This document shows, piece after piece, positions 1 to 8,675 of a stretch of 64,000 bases of DNA; the first letter of the stretch is position 1; each line of letters opens with the position of its first letter. Source of the stretch: Methanosarcina sp. MTP4 (GTDB taxonomy: Archaea > Halobacteriota > Methanosarcinia > Methanosarcinales > Methanosarcinaceae); contig NZ_CP009505.1 of assembly GCF_000970045.1 (NCBI RefSeq), positions 2,108,001 through 2,172,000 of the forward strand, given 5' to 3'. A model generated the notes under the pieces. That model searched no databases and was not told where the DNA came from. It saw nothing but the letters and a program-made list of their open reading frames with translations. Made by a program: the position numbers and the translations under genes.

Positions 1-1
1 G

Positions 2-664
2 ATGATGCCCCAGATAAAGATCCTGAAAAAGCAGGAGCTGATTCTTCAGGCCGAGGAAGTGTACGAGCTATCGGAGATTGGGAAACTGGTAGTTGGAAAC
101 ATGCTCCCTCTTCTGAACACGTTTGAAGTCCTTGAGGACAACAAAGGGTACTGGGCAAGCCGGGACATGAGTGCCATACCCGAAGACCTGTTTATGCGCC
201 TGGGGGAACTCGGGGAATGCATGGTGATAGAGCCCGACCTGAACCATATGTTTGACCTCCCCCGAGAATTTACTGAAAACCTTGCGAAATCCAGGTGCAT
301 CATGAGTTCTCTTTCCTATTATCATCCCCTTTACCCTTCCCTTTATTCGAAACTTTCACAGAGTGATGCAAAAGTGGAAATCGTGGTGACGGAAGCAGTA
401 TTCGAGAGACTGAAAACCGAATCTCCGACCGAACTTGGAGTACTGCTGAATTCCGGAAATACGGTAGTGAAAGTCTTTAGTGAAAAAAGCCTCAGGCTTC
501 CCACAATTGCTGTCACCGACCGTTTCATGTACATCTGCCTTTTCGACAAGCAGGGAAAATACGATCACAGAAAGGCAATGAGCTTCGATGCAAGTGCAGT
601 TCGCTGGGGCAGAGAACTTTTCATGCATTACAGGGGGCTATGCCGGGAAGTAACCGGTGTATAA
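2..664 (+). CDS. FilR1-domain transcriptional regulator, 5' end cut by window edge
   Basis: This is the C-terminal part of a methanogen regulator. The visible 220 residues begin in what looks like the end of a winged helix (a YELSEIGKLVV stretch near residue 22, typical of the last helix and wing) and continue into the alpha/beta domain known as FilR1 or DUF1724. In this family an N-terminal winged helix binds DNA and the C-terminal domain is thought to sense an effector; several Methanosarcina members regulate methanogenesis genes. The first base of the window lies inside the frame, so the ATG at position 2 is probably internal. The stop is TAA. It ends about 90 bases before the sensor kinase on the same strand, so a functional link to the two-component genes is possible but unproven. 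Confidence 0.8.
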   Translation: MMPQIKILKKQELILQAEEVYELSEIGKLVVGNMLPLLNTFEVLEDNKGYWASRDMSAIPEDLFMRLGELGECMVIEPDLNHMFDLPREFTENLAKSRCIMSSLSYYHPLYPSLYSKLSQSDAKVEIVVTEAVFERLKTESPTELGVLLNSGNTVVKVFSEKSLRLPTIAVTDRFMYICLFDKQGKYDHRKAMSFDASAVRWGRELFMHYRGLCREVTGV

Positions 665-751
665 ACGCTGTCGGCCGTCAAAGCCGTGAAATGGCAACCT
701 GTTTTTCGCCGTTCAGCCTACCTGGCCATCAACTGGCGGGAGTTTGGTACA

Positions 752-3319
752 ATGAGGTTCAAAAACGTCCCCTTAAAAACAAAGCTGGTTCTTTTTATTG
801 TCGTAGGGGTTTTTCTTGTCCTGGCCGTGTCTACGGCAGTCATTATCGGCACGGTGACCTCCCAGGAAGAAGACCTTGCTTACCGGAAATCCGTCGAAAT
901 GGCGAGCAACTATGCGAACCAGTTTGACAGTAATATGCAAGCCAACCGGGCAATTGCGAACACTCTTGCCCTCACGATGGCCGAGTATGAAGGCGCCGAC
1001 AGGGAAGAAGTGAAGAATATTCTGAGAAGGGTCCTTGAAGAAAAACCTAACCTGATCGGGGCTTATGTTGGGTTTGAGCCTAACGCTTTTGATGGCAGGG
1101 ATGCGGACTACGCGGATACCCCGGGCTACGACTCTACTGGAAGGTTTGTCCCTTACTGCAACAATATCAACGGCCCCACGACTATCGAGCCGCTTGTTGA
1201 CTATGAGAGCTCTGACTATTACCAGCTGCCAAAAAGCACGAATAAAGATGTCCTGACCGAGCCTTACTTTTACGAAGGGATATTCATGGTAAGCTATGAC
1301 TCCCCCATCATCCGGGACGGTGAGTTTGTGGGGATAGCAGGTGTTGACGTCCCTCTGGAATATCTGGATGATGTCATAAGTGATATCCAGGCTTTTGATA
1401 CGGGCTATGCTTTCATGGTAAGCAATACAGGAATTTTTCTCTCCCACCCTACCAATAAGGAATGGATCGGAAAAAGGAGCCTCCGGGATTCTGAAGCGGA
1501 AGAGGTCCTCGCAGCAGCAGAAGATATTCAAAATGGTGTGGGAGGACATATTGAAACCACCGACCCCACCACAGGAAAGACTGTTGTGATGTTCTACGAA
1601 CCTGTTAAGACGGGGGAGTTCGCATTCGTCCTGGCAGTTCCCAAAGAAGAAATGCTGGCCGGAGTGACGGACCTCCGGAACAGGCTGCTTATAATCTCTG
1701 CAATTTCAATTCTTTTCATGGCCGCCCTTGGCTACATGATTGCCAGGTCCATTACAAAGCCCATAGACGAAATAGTTGAAGACTTCAAGAGCATCGCCGA
1801 GGATGCCGTTAAAGGAAAACTCGATGTAAGGGCGGATACAGATGTTGAAGTCGATTTCCGGGAAATCCCGAGGGGCCTGAATAAGATCCTTGACGCGGTA
1901 ATCGTCCCCATCCGGGAAACCATGAGGGTGACCAATGCCCTTGCAGCAGGGGAACTGAAAGAAAGGGTCAATGCGGACCTGCAGGGGGGGTTCAGGGAAC
2001 TCGGGGATACCCTTGACAAGTTCTCGGAAACCCTCAATATGATCATTGACGATTCAAATACGGTCCTCACCGCTTTCCAGAACAACGATTTCAAACGCAG
2101 TATTGAGGTGCATGGGCAGGGAGACTTCAAGCTCCTGACCGACGGGATAGAAGAAACCCGGGAAGTGCTTGACAGGGTAACCACCCAGCGCATGAAGACA
2201 GAAGAAGCCCTGCTTGCCTATGCACTGGAGCTTGAGCAGTCCAACAAGCTTAAAGAAGAGATGGAGAATATTATCAACAACAGCCCGGTGATTGTCTTCC
2301 TCTGGAAATACGAAGACATGTGGCCTGCGGAATTCGTTTCCGAAAATGTCTCCAGGCTGGGCTACAGTCCCGAAGATTTCACCTCCAAAAGGCTCCTCTA
2401 CGGGGAAATAGTCCACCCGGATGACCTGGACAGGATGAAGGAAGAACTCTCCAAAAACGTGGAGTCCAGCTGTGAAGTTTATAATTCGGAATACCGGATC
2501 CTTACGAAATCCGGGGAACCGCGCTGGGTTGATGAAAGGACTTTCATCCAGAGAAACCATCTTGGAGAAATCCGGCTGCAGGGTATCATCCTGGATATCA
2601 CGGAGCACAAGAAAGCCGAAGAAGCCCTGCTCCAGATGGAAGAAATCCGGAAGAAAGAAATCCACCACCGGATCAAGAACAACCTGCAGGTAATTTCAAC
2701 CCTGCTTTACCTGGAATCCGGGAATTTCCTGGACGAAAAGACAATCGGGGCTTTCAAGGACAGCCAGCACCGGGTAAAATCCATGGCCCTGGTCCACGAA
2801 AAGCTCTACCAGTCCGAGGACATGGTAAGCGTGGACTTTGCGGACTATATCCGGAACCTTACCGATTATCTCTTCCAGTCTTATTCCGTAGGAGTGAGTG
2901 AAGTAAGCTTGAAGCTTGATGTGGATAACATCTTCCTTGGGATGGACACTGCTATCCCCCTGGGGATTATCATCAACGAACTGGTTTCGAATTCCCTGAA
3001 ACACGCTTTTGCGGGAAGGAACTGCGGAGAGATCAGCATCAGCCTGAAAAGGGATGAATGTGAATCTTTAGATAAAGCATCTGGCACCCGGGGCGAGCAG
3101 CAGGCAGGGGAAGCCGAAGAGTGTTTCTTGCTTACTGTCAGAGACAGCGGCGTGGGCTTCCCGGAAGCCATTGATTTCAGGGATACGGAATCCCTGGGCC
3201 TTCAGCTGGTAGTTAACCTTGTCGATCAGATAGAAGGCGTTGTAGAGCTTGACACGAGCAGGGAAGGCACCGAATTCAAGATACGGTTCGGGGAGTTAAA
3301 ATACAGGATCAAAGTATGA
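752..3319 (+). CDS. Membrane sensor histidine kinase (Cache-HAMP-PAS-HisKA_2-HATPase)
   Basis: A membrane-bound sensor kinase of about 855 residues. I place the start at the ATG at 752, just before a lysine-rich segment and the first membrane helix (residues about 12-33), with a GGGAG nine bases upstream; an ATG at 686 would add 22 residues with no signal. A long extracellular part (about 40-300) resembles a double Cache ligand-binding domain. A second helix (about 311-332) leads into a HAMP region, a PAS domain (about 504-620), a HisKA_2 dimerisation box with EIHHRIKNNLQ (phospho-acceptor His near 637), and an HATPase with an N box (NELVSNSLKHAF, near 737) and DSGVGFPE (near 800). The receiver gene starts 12 bases downstream and is the likely partner. 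HisKA_2 kinases are common in methanogens. The ligand cannot be inferred. Confidence 0.92.
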   Translation: MRFKNVPLKTKLVLFIVVGVFLVLAVSTAVIIGTVTSQEEDLAYRKSVEMASNYANQFDSNMQANRAIANTLALTMAEYEGADREEVKNILRRVLEEKPNLIGAYVGFEPNAFDGRDADYADTPGYDSTGRFVPYCNNINGPTTIEPLVDYESSDYYQLPKSTNKDVLTEPYFYEGIFMVSYDSPIIRDGEFVGIAGVDVPLEYLDDVISDIQAFDTGYAFMVSNTGIFLSHPTNKEWIGKRSLRDSEAEEVLAAAEDIQNGVGGHIETTDPTTGKTVVMFYEPVKTGEFAFVLAVPKEEMLAGVTDLRNRLLIISAISILFMAALGYMIARSITKPIDEIVEDFKSIAEDAVKGKLDVRADTDVEVDFREIPRGLNKILDAVIVPIRETMRVTNALAAGELKERVNADLQGGFRELGDTLDKFSETLNMIIDDSNTVLTAFQNNDFKRSIEVHGQGDFKLLTDGIEETREVLDRVTTQRMKTEEALLAYALELEQSNKLKEEMENIINNSPVIVFLWKYEDMWPAEFVSENVSRLGYSPEDFTSKRLLYGEIVHPDDLDRMKEELSKNVESSCEVYNSEYRILTKSGEPRWVDERTFIQRNHLGEIRLQGIILDITEHKKAEEALLQMEEIRKKEIHHRIKNNLQVISTLLYLESGNFLDEKTIGAFKDSQHRVKSMALVHEKLYQSEDMVSVDFADYIRNLTDYLFQSYSVGVSEVSLKLDVDNIFLGMDTAIPLGIIINELVSNSLKHAFAGRNCGEISISLKRDECESLDKASGTRGEQQAGEAEECFLLTVRDSGVGFPEAIDFRDTESLGLQLVVNLVDQIEGVVELDTSREGTEFKIRFGELKYRIKV

Positions 3320-3331
3320 AAGGAGTTTAAA

Positions 3332-3745
3332 ATGGCCGAAGGAAGGATTCTTGTTGTTGAAGACGAGCACATAGTTGCAATGGGCATAAAAAAAATGCTT
3401 AAGAGCCTGGGATATCAGGTCACGGGGATAGCCTCCTCAGGAGAAGACGCTATCAGCAAAGCCGAGAGCACCTTCCCGGACCTTGTGCTTATGGATATCA
3501 TGTTGAAAGGAAACATTGATGGAATAGAAGCCGCTCGGGAAATCATAAAACGCTTCGAACTCCCCGTGGTCTATCTCTCTGCATATTCCGACAGCCAGAT
3601 CCTGGAACGGGCAAAGCAGACAGGGCCTTTCGGCTATATCGTCAAGCCCTTTGAAGAAAAAGACCTGCACAGCAGTATCGAAGTGGCGCTGCACAGGCAT
3701 GAAGTGGAAAAAAAGAAGCAGGAAGAAAATCCTGACAGTACGTAA
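3332..3745 (+). CDS. Stand-alone receiver-domain response regulator
   Basis: A 137-residue single receiver domain with no output domain. The acidic pair sits in VVEDEH (residues 8-13), the phospho-acceptor Asp is residue 55 in LVLMDIM, and the conserved Lys lies in the YIVKPFEE segment near 108-115. An AGGAG lies seven bases before the ATG, and the gene follows the kinase by 12 bases, so the two are almost certainly co-transcribed. Such receivers usually pass phosphate to another protein or act by binding a partner. A near-duplicate lies at 5263; the first 40 codons are closely similar, so the two arose by recent duplication. The tail after residue 120 is charged and lysine-rich. Confidence 0.9.
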   Translation: MAEGRILVVEDEHIVAMGIKKMLKSLGYQVTGIASSGEDAISKAESTFPDLVLMDIMLKGNIDGIEAAREIIKRFELPVVYLSAYSDSQILERAKQTGPFGYIVKPFEEKDLHSSIEVALHRHEVEKKKQEENPDST

Positions 3746-3860
3746 CCTTTAATATCAGGCTTTCGACAGCAACCCGGAGTACAGGATTAAGTTCCAGTGC
3801 TCCGGGTCGGGTTACTATAGTCTATAGTCCCGAAAGCAAATATTTACACTTACATTATAG

Positions 3861-3944
3861 CCACGGAAGACACGAAAAGCACGGAAGAATTGTGCCCCTA
3901 TTTCCTTTATTCCGTGTCTTCCGTGTTTTCCGTGCTTTCTGTGG
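3861..3944. repeat. Imperfect inverted repeat built from CACGGAA units
   Basis: Two arms of about 26 bases (3861-3886 and 3919-3944) are nearly reverse complements and are rich in the word CACGGAA. They could form a long hairpin downstream of the receiver gene and may end its transcript. Similar ACGGAAGACACGGAA-type repeats are scattered through Methanosarcina intergenic regions. Confidence 0.7.
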
Positions 3945-3990
3945 TAAACTTTCACTTGAGCTTGGTGAAGGAATTTGGGGCCTTGACTAT

Positions 3991-4130
3991 AGTTGCTATA
4001 ACCGAGTTGCTATAACCGAGTTGCTATAACCGAGTTGCTATAACCGAGTTGCTATAACCGAGTTGCTATAACCGAGTTGCTATAACCGAGTTGCTATAAC
4101 CGAGTTGCTATAACCGAGTTATTATATTCA
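3991..4130. repeat. 14-bp tandem repeat, nine exact copies plus one degenerate
   Basis: The unit AGTTGCTATAACCG repeats head to tail without interruption from 3991 to 4116, followed by a degenerate copy to 4130. The lack of spacers rules out a CRISPR array. The array looks young because the copies are identical. It lies in the 1.5-kb gap between the two receiver genes. Confidence 0.95.
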
Positions 4131-5262
4131 GTTAACCGGGTCCAGTAATTCCTAATGCATTTATTTCAGTCGAATACCCCGTAGCTTGCTGCGGGGATGG
4201 ATACTTCCCCGGGAAACGTTGATGATAATGCTAATTCTCAATTCCACTTTTTGTTTGTTAAGTTCTGCTCGAACTAAACCTTATTATGTTTAATGTCTCC
4301 TTTCATGGAATCTTCAGCGGTGGCGCGAACATACCCCGTTGCTTGCAGCGGGGTGCGCCAGCGCAACTTTGATTATTCATGTGAGTGTAGAAGGGAACTG
4401 GCAGAACATCTTCAATAGTTGGCTAAGTGTTCTTTCTTTTAAATCCTCTTTTTTTCATGTGTTTCCTTAAGGCTGTACCACGTCAGACCCGATCTGAAGA
4501 GTGAATGCCTGAAGATGAATTTTAATGCCTTTAAAAATTATAACGTAATGAAAATATCCCATGGCACTGGAAATGTCAGCCCTCATGCGCCAGGAACATG
4601 GCCCTTTTCAAATCCCTTCCCCACCGAAAGAGCACCACAAAGCAGGTTATATAGATTTATTTCTATAAAAACAACCTGTAGGAGATAATCCAATCCATTA
4701 AGAAATAACCCAATCTATTAGCTCTTGAAATTCAGAATGATTCACCCCTTCCTGGGATTTTGTTTTTCCACCTTTCATGATGTTATGGGCCTCTCCAGGC
4801 TCCGGGGAATAAAAATAGCCTCCCGAAAATGGAGCTAAATAACGCAATCAGGTGTCAGGATGGATGTCAGGCCGGACGTTAAGTTGTAGGTAGGTTGGAA
4901 TTAAGCTGGATGTAGGCCGACATGCAATAATTCCGGGAAACGGAAAGGACGCGGAATATATGGGCCGTTTTCCAGTGCTGAATTATGTGGATAAAACCCT
5001 GGTGGATAAAGCTTTATCGGGACCGAAAATGGCAGGATAAAGGTTCTGGCAGGCAAAAGAGGGGATATAAGCAAAGATCTCCGTATTTCCCAATTAACAG
5101 GAGGAGGGAAATATCCCTGCGATGGTTTCCGAAAGTAAGGCTCCATGCCTTCATACTAAGAATTTCTGAGAAATGAAATGAAGGGAAGATGGTGTATTAT
5201 TCGGGCAGGAAAACCGGGTTTAACATTTCAACGAGAGGGAGAACAGATAAAGGTGTAAATTA
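4131..5262. repeat. Intergenic region with two REP-like palindromes
   Basis: No convincing gene is seen. Two related palindromes share the core CCCCG-N10-CGGGG with a GCTTGC loop: 4177-4196 and 4334-4353. The second is enclosed by a further TGGCGC/GCGCCA pair (4321-4326 and 4355-4360). They have the same orientation and lie 157 bases apart, which resembles REP elements or the subterminal hairpins of an IS200/IS605-type relic. A short open frame at 4985-5176 is rich in Trp, Lys and Arg and has no family signature. Confidence 0.55.
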
Positions 5263-5718
5263 ATGAAAGGGAAAAAGATTCTTGTCGTTGAAGACGAACA
5301 CATAGTTGCAATGGGAATAAAGAGAATGTTAAAGAGCCTGGGGTATCAGGTTACGGGCATAGCTTCCACAGGGGAAGACGCAGTTTGCAAGGCTGAAAGC
5401 ATCTTTCCTGACCTGGTACTTATGGACATCATGCTCAAAGGCAAGCTTGGTGGATTGAAAGCTGCAGAAGAGATCCAAACCAGGTTCAATACCCCTGTAA
5501 TATACATTACCGCTTGCTCCGATAAAAAGATCCGGGCACAGGCCGAAAAGACGGGAGCTTTTGGCTATATCACCAAACCTTTTGATGAAAATGAGCTGGC
5601 CGAAAGTATAGAAACAGCTTTAAAGAACCACGAAGCTGAAAAGAAAAGCAGTAACATGAAGACATTTCCTGAATTAATAATTTCCCTGCCCTCAGACTTA
5701 GTTCCTGAGGGGCAATAG
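5263..5718 (+). CDS. Stand-alone receiver-domain response regulator (paralogue), ends in UAG
   Basis: A 151-residue receiver protein closely related to the one at 3332 (same VVEDEH start, same LVLMDIM phospho-acceptor segment, same TKPFDE lysine region). It stands alone, 1.5 kb from the kinase, with an AAGGTG eight bases before the ATG. The C-terminal tail after about residue 120 differs from the paralogue, so the two may have different targets. The stop is TAG, the pyrrolysine codon in Methanosarcina. Readthrough would add a residue at the UAG plus 13 more before the TAA at 5758-5760. Termination is the simpler reading. Confidence 0.88.
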   Translation: MKGKKILVVEDEHIVAMGIKRMLKSLGYQVTGIASTGEDAVCKAESIFPDLVLMDIMLKGKLGGLKAAEEIQTRFNTPVIYITACSDKKIRAQAEKTGAFGYITKPFDENELAESIETALKNHEAEKKSSNMKTFPELIISLPSDLVPEGQ

Positions 5719-5849
5719 TTGTCCCCTGTCGGCACCCCTGCTAACCTAAAGAAAAAATAAAACGTGTTTCTGAAGCTGCAATTTCATGGCTCTTTTTCTG
5801 CTATCCTTTTCTCTTCTTCCGAGCCTATTTTTTGCTTTTTGTACTGTTT

Positions 5850-5945
5850 TTTTCAGTTATTCAGTATTGTATCTCATTGTTTTTGATTCGGTATTTTATC
5901 TCATTTTCAGTTATTCAGTATTGTATCTCATTGTTTTTGATTCGG
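5850..5945. repeat. Tandem duplication, 54-bp period
   Basis: A 42-bp T-rich block at 5850-5891 is repeated exactly at 5904-5945. A shorter related word (GCAAAACNTCTTTAA) repeats just after, near 5945-5982. The block lies between the second receiver gene and the J-domain gene. No gene is visible in this stretch of about 350 bases. Confidence 0.85.
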
Positions 5946-6143
5946 CAAAACGTCTTTAAGACTATTTTCAGCAAAACATCTTTAATACCATTCGATAAGT
6001 TTATAATATTCAGGTGAAAATTAGTGCCTTAAACTTTATTGATTTACTTTTAAATTCAATAAGGATTAGTCCTGGATCACCCCATAAATTGGGTGTCAGG
6101 CTTTTGAATGTTAGGTCCTGAATTTGGTTCTCCCGGTACAATC

Positions 6144-6737
6144 ATGGTCGTAAACGATTACTACAGGGTTCTGGAGATTTCGGAAAATGCCTCTGCAGAG
6201 GAAATAAAAGCCGCCTACCACAGGCTTGCCTTTAAATACCACCCCGACAGGAACAACAGTGCGTATGCCGAAGAGCAGATGAAGAATATAAACCAGGCGC
6301 ATGATATTCTTTCGGACCCGAAAAACCGGGCTGAATATGACCGGGAAAGGAAATTCGGACCAGGTTTTTCGGGCCGGAGCAGTTACTCGAAACCCCGGGA
6401 GTACACCTGGAGGAAAGAGTATACATGGACGTGGGAAAGGCAAAGCGGAACAGGCAGGACTTCAGGCAGAAAAGAATGGGGCAGTTATTCCGGAGGTCCC
6501 GGCAGCAGAACTTCGGCATCTGGCCGTGGAAAAACACCTGGCTGGCAGGCCGGAAGGCGCAATTCGAACCCTGGAATCCTGGATATAATCATACGCGTTC
6601 TTGGCATCCTGGCCGCAATCTGGATTATTCTTCTCCGGCCAATGCTGATTATTTTCCTTTTGATTCTACTTGCACTTATTCTTGCGTTCTGGGTCCTGAT
6701 AATTGAAATACTCCGGATGCTGAGAGGGAGGAGGTAA
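6144..6737 (+). CDS. J-domain (DnaJ-like) membrane-anchored protein
   Basis: About 197 residues. The N-terminal 65 residues are a J domain (DYYRVLEI at the start, then KYHPDRN with the HPD triad that stimulates Hsp70 ATPase). A Ser/Gly/Arg-rich linker follows, and the C-terminal 45 residues are almost entirely hydrophobic, giving one or two membrane helices. It lacks the zinc-finger and substrate domains of true DnaJ, so it is more likely a membrane-tethered recruiter of Hsp70. I use the ATG at 6144 because the J domain begins there; an ATG at 6108 would add 12 residues of no clear origin. There is no strong ribosome-binding site, so the start is uncertain. Confidence 0.85.
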   Translation: MVVNDYYRVLEISENASAEEIKAAYHRLAFKYHPDRNNSAYAEEQMKNINQAHDILSDPKNRAEYDRERKFGPGFSGRSSYSKPREYTWRKEYTWTWERQSGTGRTSGRKEWGSYSGGPGSRTSASGRGKTPGWQAGRRNSNPGILDIIIRVLGILAAIWIILLRPMLIIFLLILLALILAFWVLIIEILRMLRGRR

Positions 6738-6845
6738 AAACGTGCAGGGCGAAGGGTCTAAAGTAAAAAATACAGGATGATCGCATTGTAAAAAGAAAGG
6801 GACCGCAGAATAACGGCCCCCCACAAACCGGCTTTCAAACCAGTT

Positions 6846-7436
6846 TTAAAACGCCACCTTTTCTCCATCAATCAGCAGGTCCTTGATTATGGCATTTCCC
6901 TGCCTGTCAAGCACGACCCTTACGTCCACACGTTTTCCTTTCCACTGCTGCGTTTCGATCTCCCGGCCCCGGCCTTCAGGCACAAAATAGCTCTCAATGC
7001 CGTACTCGACCCGGATTTTGGAAACAGATGTTCTCCGGGGCACAGGAGGTTCTTCGTGAGGCACTTCTTCCACGGTGGGTTCATAGTCGTATGTTATACT
7101 TTTCACGGTCCCTTTGATGTAAAGCTCACCTTCCGGCGGGGTCCTGTATATTTTTTTGGGCACGCCGTAGCCGTCTTCAAGTTCCAGCGCCAGGTATACC
7201 CTGTCATCGTATTCGAAATCGGCGGATTCGGCCGGGACCTCGGTAAGATCAAGGCGGCTGATATCGTAGTTAAGGACCACATAATCCCCCCTGAACATAT
7301 CCCTGGGGTCTACAGGTACTGTTTTCAGGAGCACTTCCTCCCCTGTCCGCAGGGTATACTCCTTTGAGGCGATGAGGCCTGCGAAAATAAGGAGCCAGAT
7401 GGCGAAAGTTATATAGAGGATTTTCTTCGGGTTCAT
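6846..7436 (-). CDS. GDYXXLXY-motif membrane-anchored protein
   Basis: A 196-residue protein with one N-terminal membrane helix (about residues 6-24) and an outward or periplasmic-like domain carrying the family motif GDYVVLNY at residues 50-57. The family has no known enzymatic role. It is usually encoded beside a DUF2157 membrane protein, and here its ATG overlaps the stop of that gene by four bases, so the pair is translationally coupled. The two probably form one membrane complex (inference from pairing). Confidence 0.85.
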   Translation of the reverse strand: MNPKKILYITFAIWLLIFAGLIASKEYTLRTGEEVLLKTVPVDPRDMFRGDYVVLNYDISRLDLTEVPAESADFEYDDRVYLALELEDGYGVPKKIYRTPPEGELYIKGTVKSITYDYEPTVEEVPHEEPPVPRRTSVSKIRVEYGIESYFVPEGRGREIETQQWKGKRVDVRVVLDRQGNAIIKDLLIDGEKVAF

Positions 7437-8581
7437 GCCTTTTCTCTCCCGAACCGGGCCTTGAGTTCTCTTCTTTTTCGCTCAAGGAGTATACTGATTG
7501 CAAGCATTACAAGACCTCCTGCAATGAAAAAAAGGGACCTTGGCAGCATTTCCCAGAAGAAATCAAAGTACCGGGCAATGATGAAGGGAATGAACCAGAA
7601 CATTGCGGTATTGATGGCCCCCATGTTTTCGCTGCTGTAGCCGGTATAGAGCAGCATAATAAGCACCCCGAGAAAGATAACATTGAATACTATCATGTAA
7701 GTTTTTTCATTTTCGGGGTAGTAGCCTGTGACGAGGCTCATGCCGAGCAGGAGCAGCACCAGTATGAAGACTCCCACATCGGTCTGATAGCTTCTCAACC
7801 GGGTGCGCAGGCTTGGGGGGAGCAGCAGGATCAGCAGTAAGGTTCCGATGGCTGCATAAATAATGGGAGTTGTTTTTCCGAATTCGTAATTTAGACGAAA
7901 TGTGTGCAGGAACAAAAAGAGGAGGGTTGCCTGCAGCCCTATGAATTTGTAGGGCCTGGCAGCAGACTTTACCTTTTCAAAGAGTTCATGGAGAGTCCCG
8001 ACCAGATAGAGGGCAAGCCCCTGCAAGAGAAAGAGGTCCAGAATATCAATTGCCTCTTCAAGCCTCCGGTTCTCGCTGTACAGCAGTCCGCCCCATATAA
8101 AAAATAGTAGAGAACATAAGCCCGCACTTGCGGTGGAGCAGTACCCGTAGACCAGAGGGAGGGAACCCAGCAGCCAGATGAACACCAGAAAATGGGAATT
8201 GGCATTAACATTATAGATCTGGGCGATAAGAAAGACACTGGCCCCGAAGAAGATTGCTGATAAAAAGAGAAGAGCAGATCCCAACCTCGGGTACTTCTGC
8301 TTTTGGTATAGGAAGTGGTAGCCTGAGAGATGTATACCAAGGGTGCTTCCCACAAGGAGCAGCGTTTTTGCATAATCCGGGATTCCATTCCAGTGAGAGG
8401 CTACAAAGAGAATGGCACCGACACCGATTAAGATTGTGCCGATTACCGAAAAAGCAATAATCTGTCCTTTTGATTTGTGCTCTTCCCTGTATTCGGCAAG
8501 ATCTTCGGACATTTTCCGTGCCTGTTCCGGGTTTATCGTGCCGTTGTCCACCCATTTTCGGATCAGGTCTTCATCGAACAT
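7433..8581 (-). CDS. DUF2157 multi-pass membrane protein
   Basis: A 382-residue protein with a soluble N-terminal segment of about 45 residues (charged, with WVDNGTINPEQARKM near the start, typical of DUF2157) followed by about ten hydrophobic helices. The function of the family is unknown. It is the first gene of a two-gene unit with the GDYXXLXY protein, which overlaps its end by four bases. No clear ribosome-binding site precedes the ATG, so the message may be leaderless or have a short leader, which is common in archaea. Confidence 0.85.
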   Translation of the reverse strand: MFDEDLIRKWVDNGTINPEQARKMSEDLAEYREEHKSKGQIIAFSVIGTILIGVGAILFVASHWNGIPDYAKTLLLVGSTLGIHLSGYHFLYQKQKYPRLGSALLFLSAIFFGASVFLIAQIYNVNANSHFLVFIWLLGSLPLVYGYCSTASAGLCSLLFFIWGGLLYSENRRLEEAIDILDLFLLQGLALYLVGTLHELFEKVKSAARPYKFIGLQATLLFLFLHTFRLNYEFGKTTPIIYAAIGTLLLILLLPPSLRTRLRSYQTDVGVFILVLLLLGMSLVTGYYPENEKTYMIVFNVIFLGVLIMLLYTGYSSENMGAINTAMFWFIPFIIARYFDFFWEMLPRSLFFIAGGLVMLAISILLERKRRELKARFGREKA

Positions 8582-8675
8582 ATAGAATTATTTGTGGGTT
8601 ACTTGAAATAGTTTTCTATTAATTATCAAAAAATTCGATTTGATGCCCTGTCTGGCAGCTAATTTCTACTGCAAA

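Noticed and set aside
773-1549. Long antisense frame over the kinase
   Set aside because: Mirror of a real, well-conserved gene; no ribosome-binding site and no family signature.
3991-4130. CRISPR array
   Set aside because: The 14-bp units follow each other with no spacers, and no cas genes are near.
4985-5176. Small gene in the repeat-rich spacer
   Set aside because: Odd composition (Trp, Lys, Arg), no ribosome-binding site, no relatives recognised.
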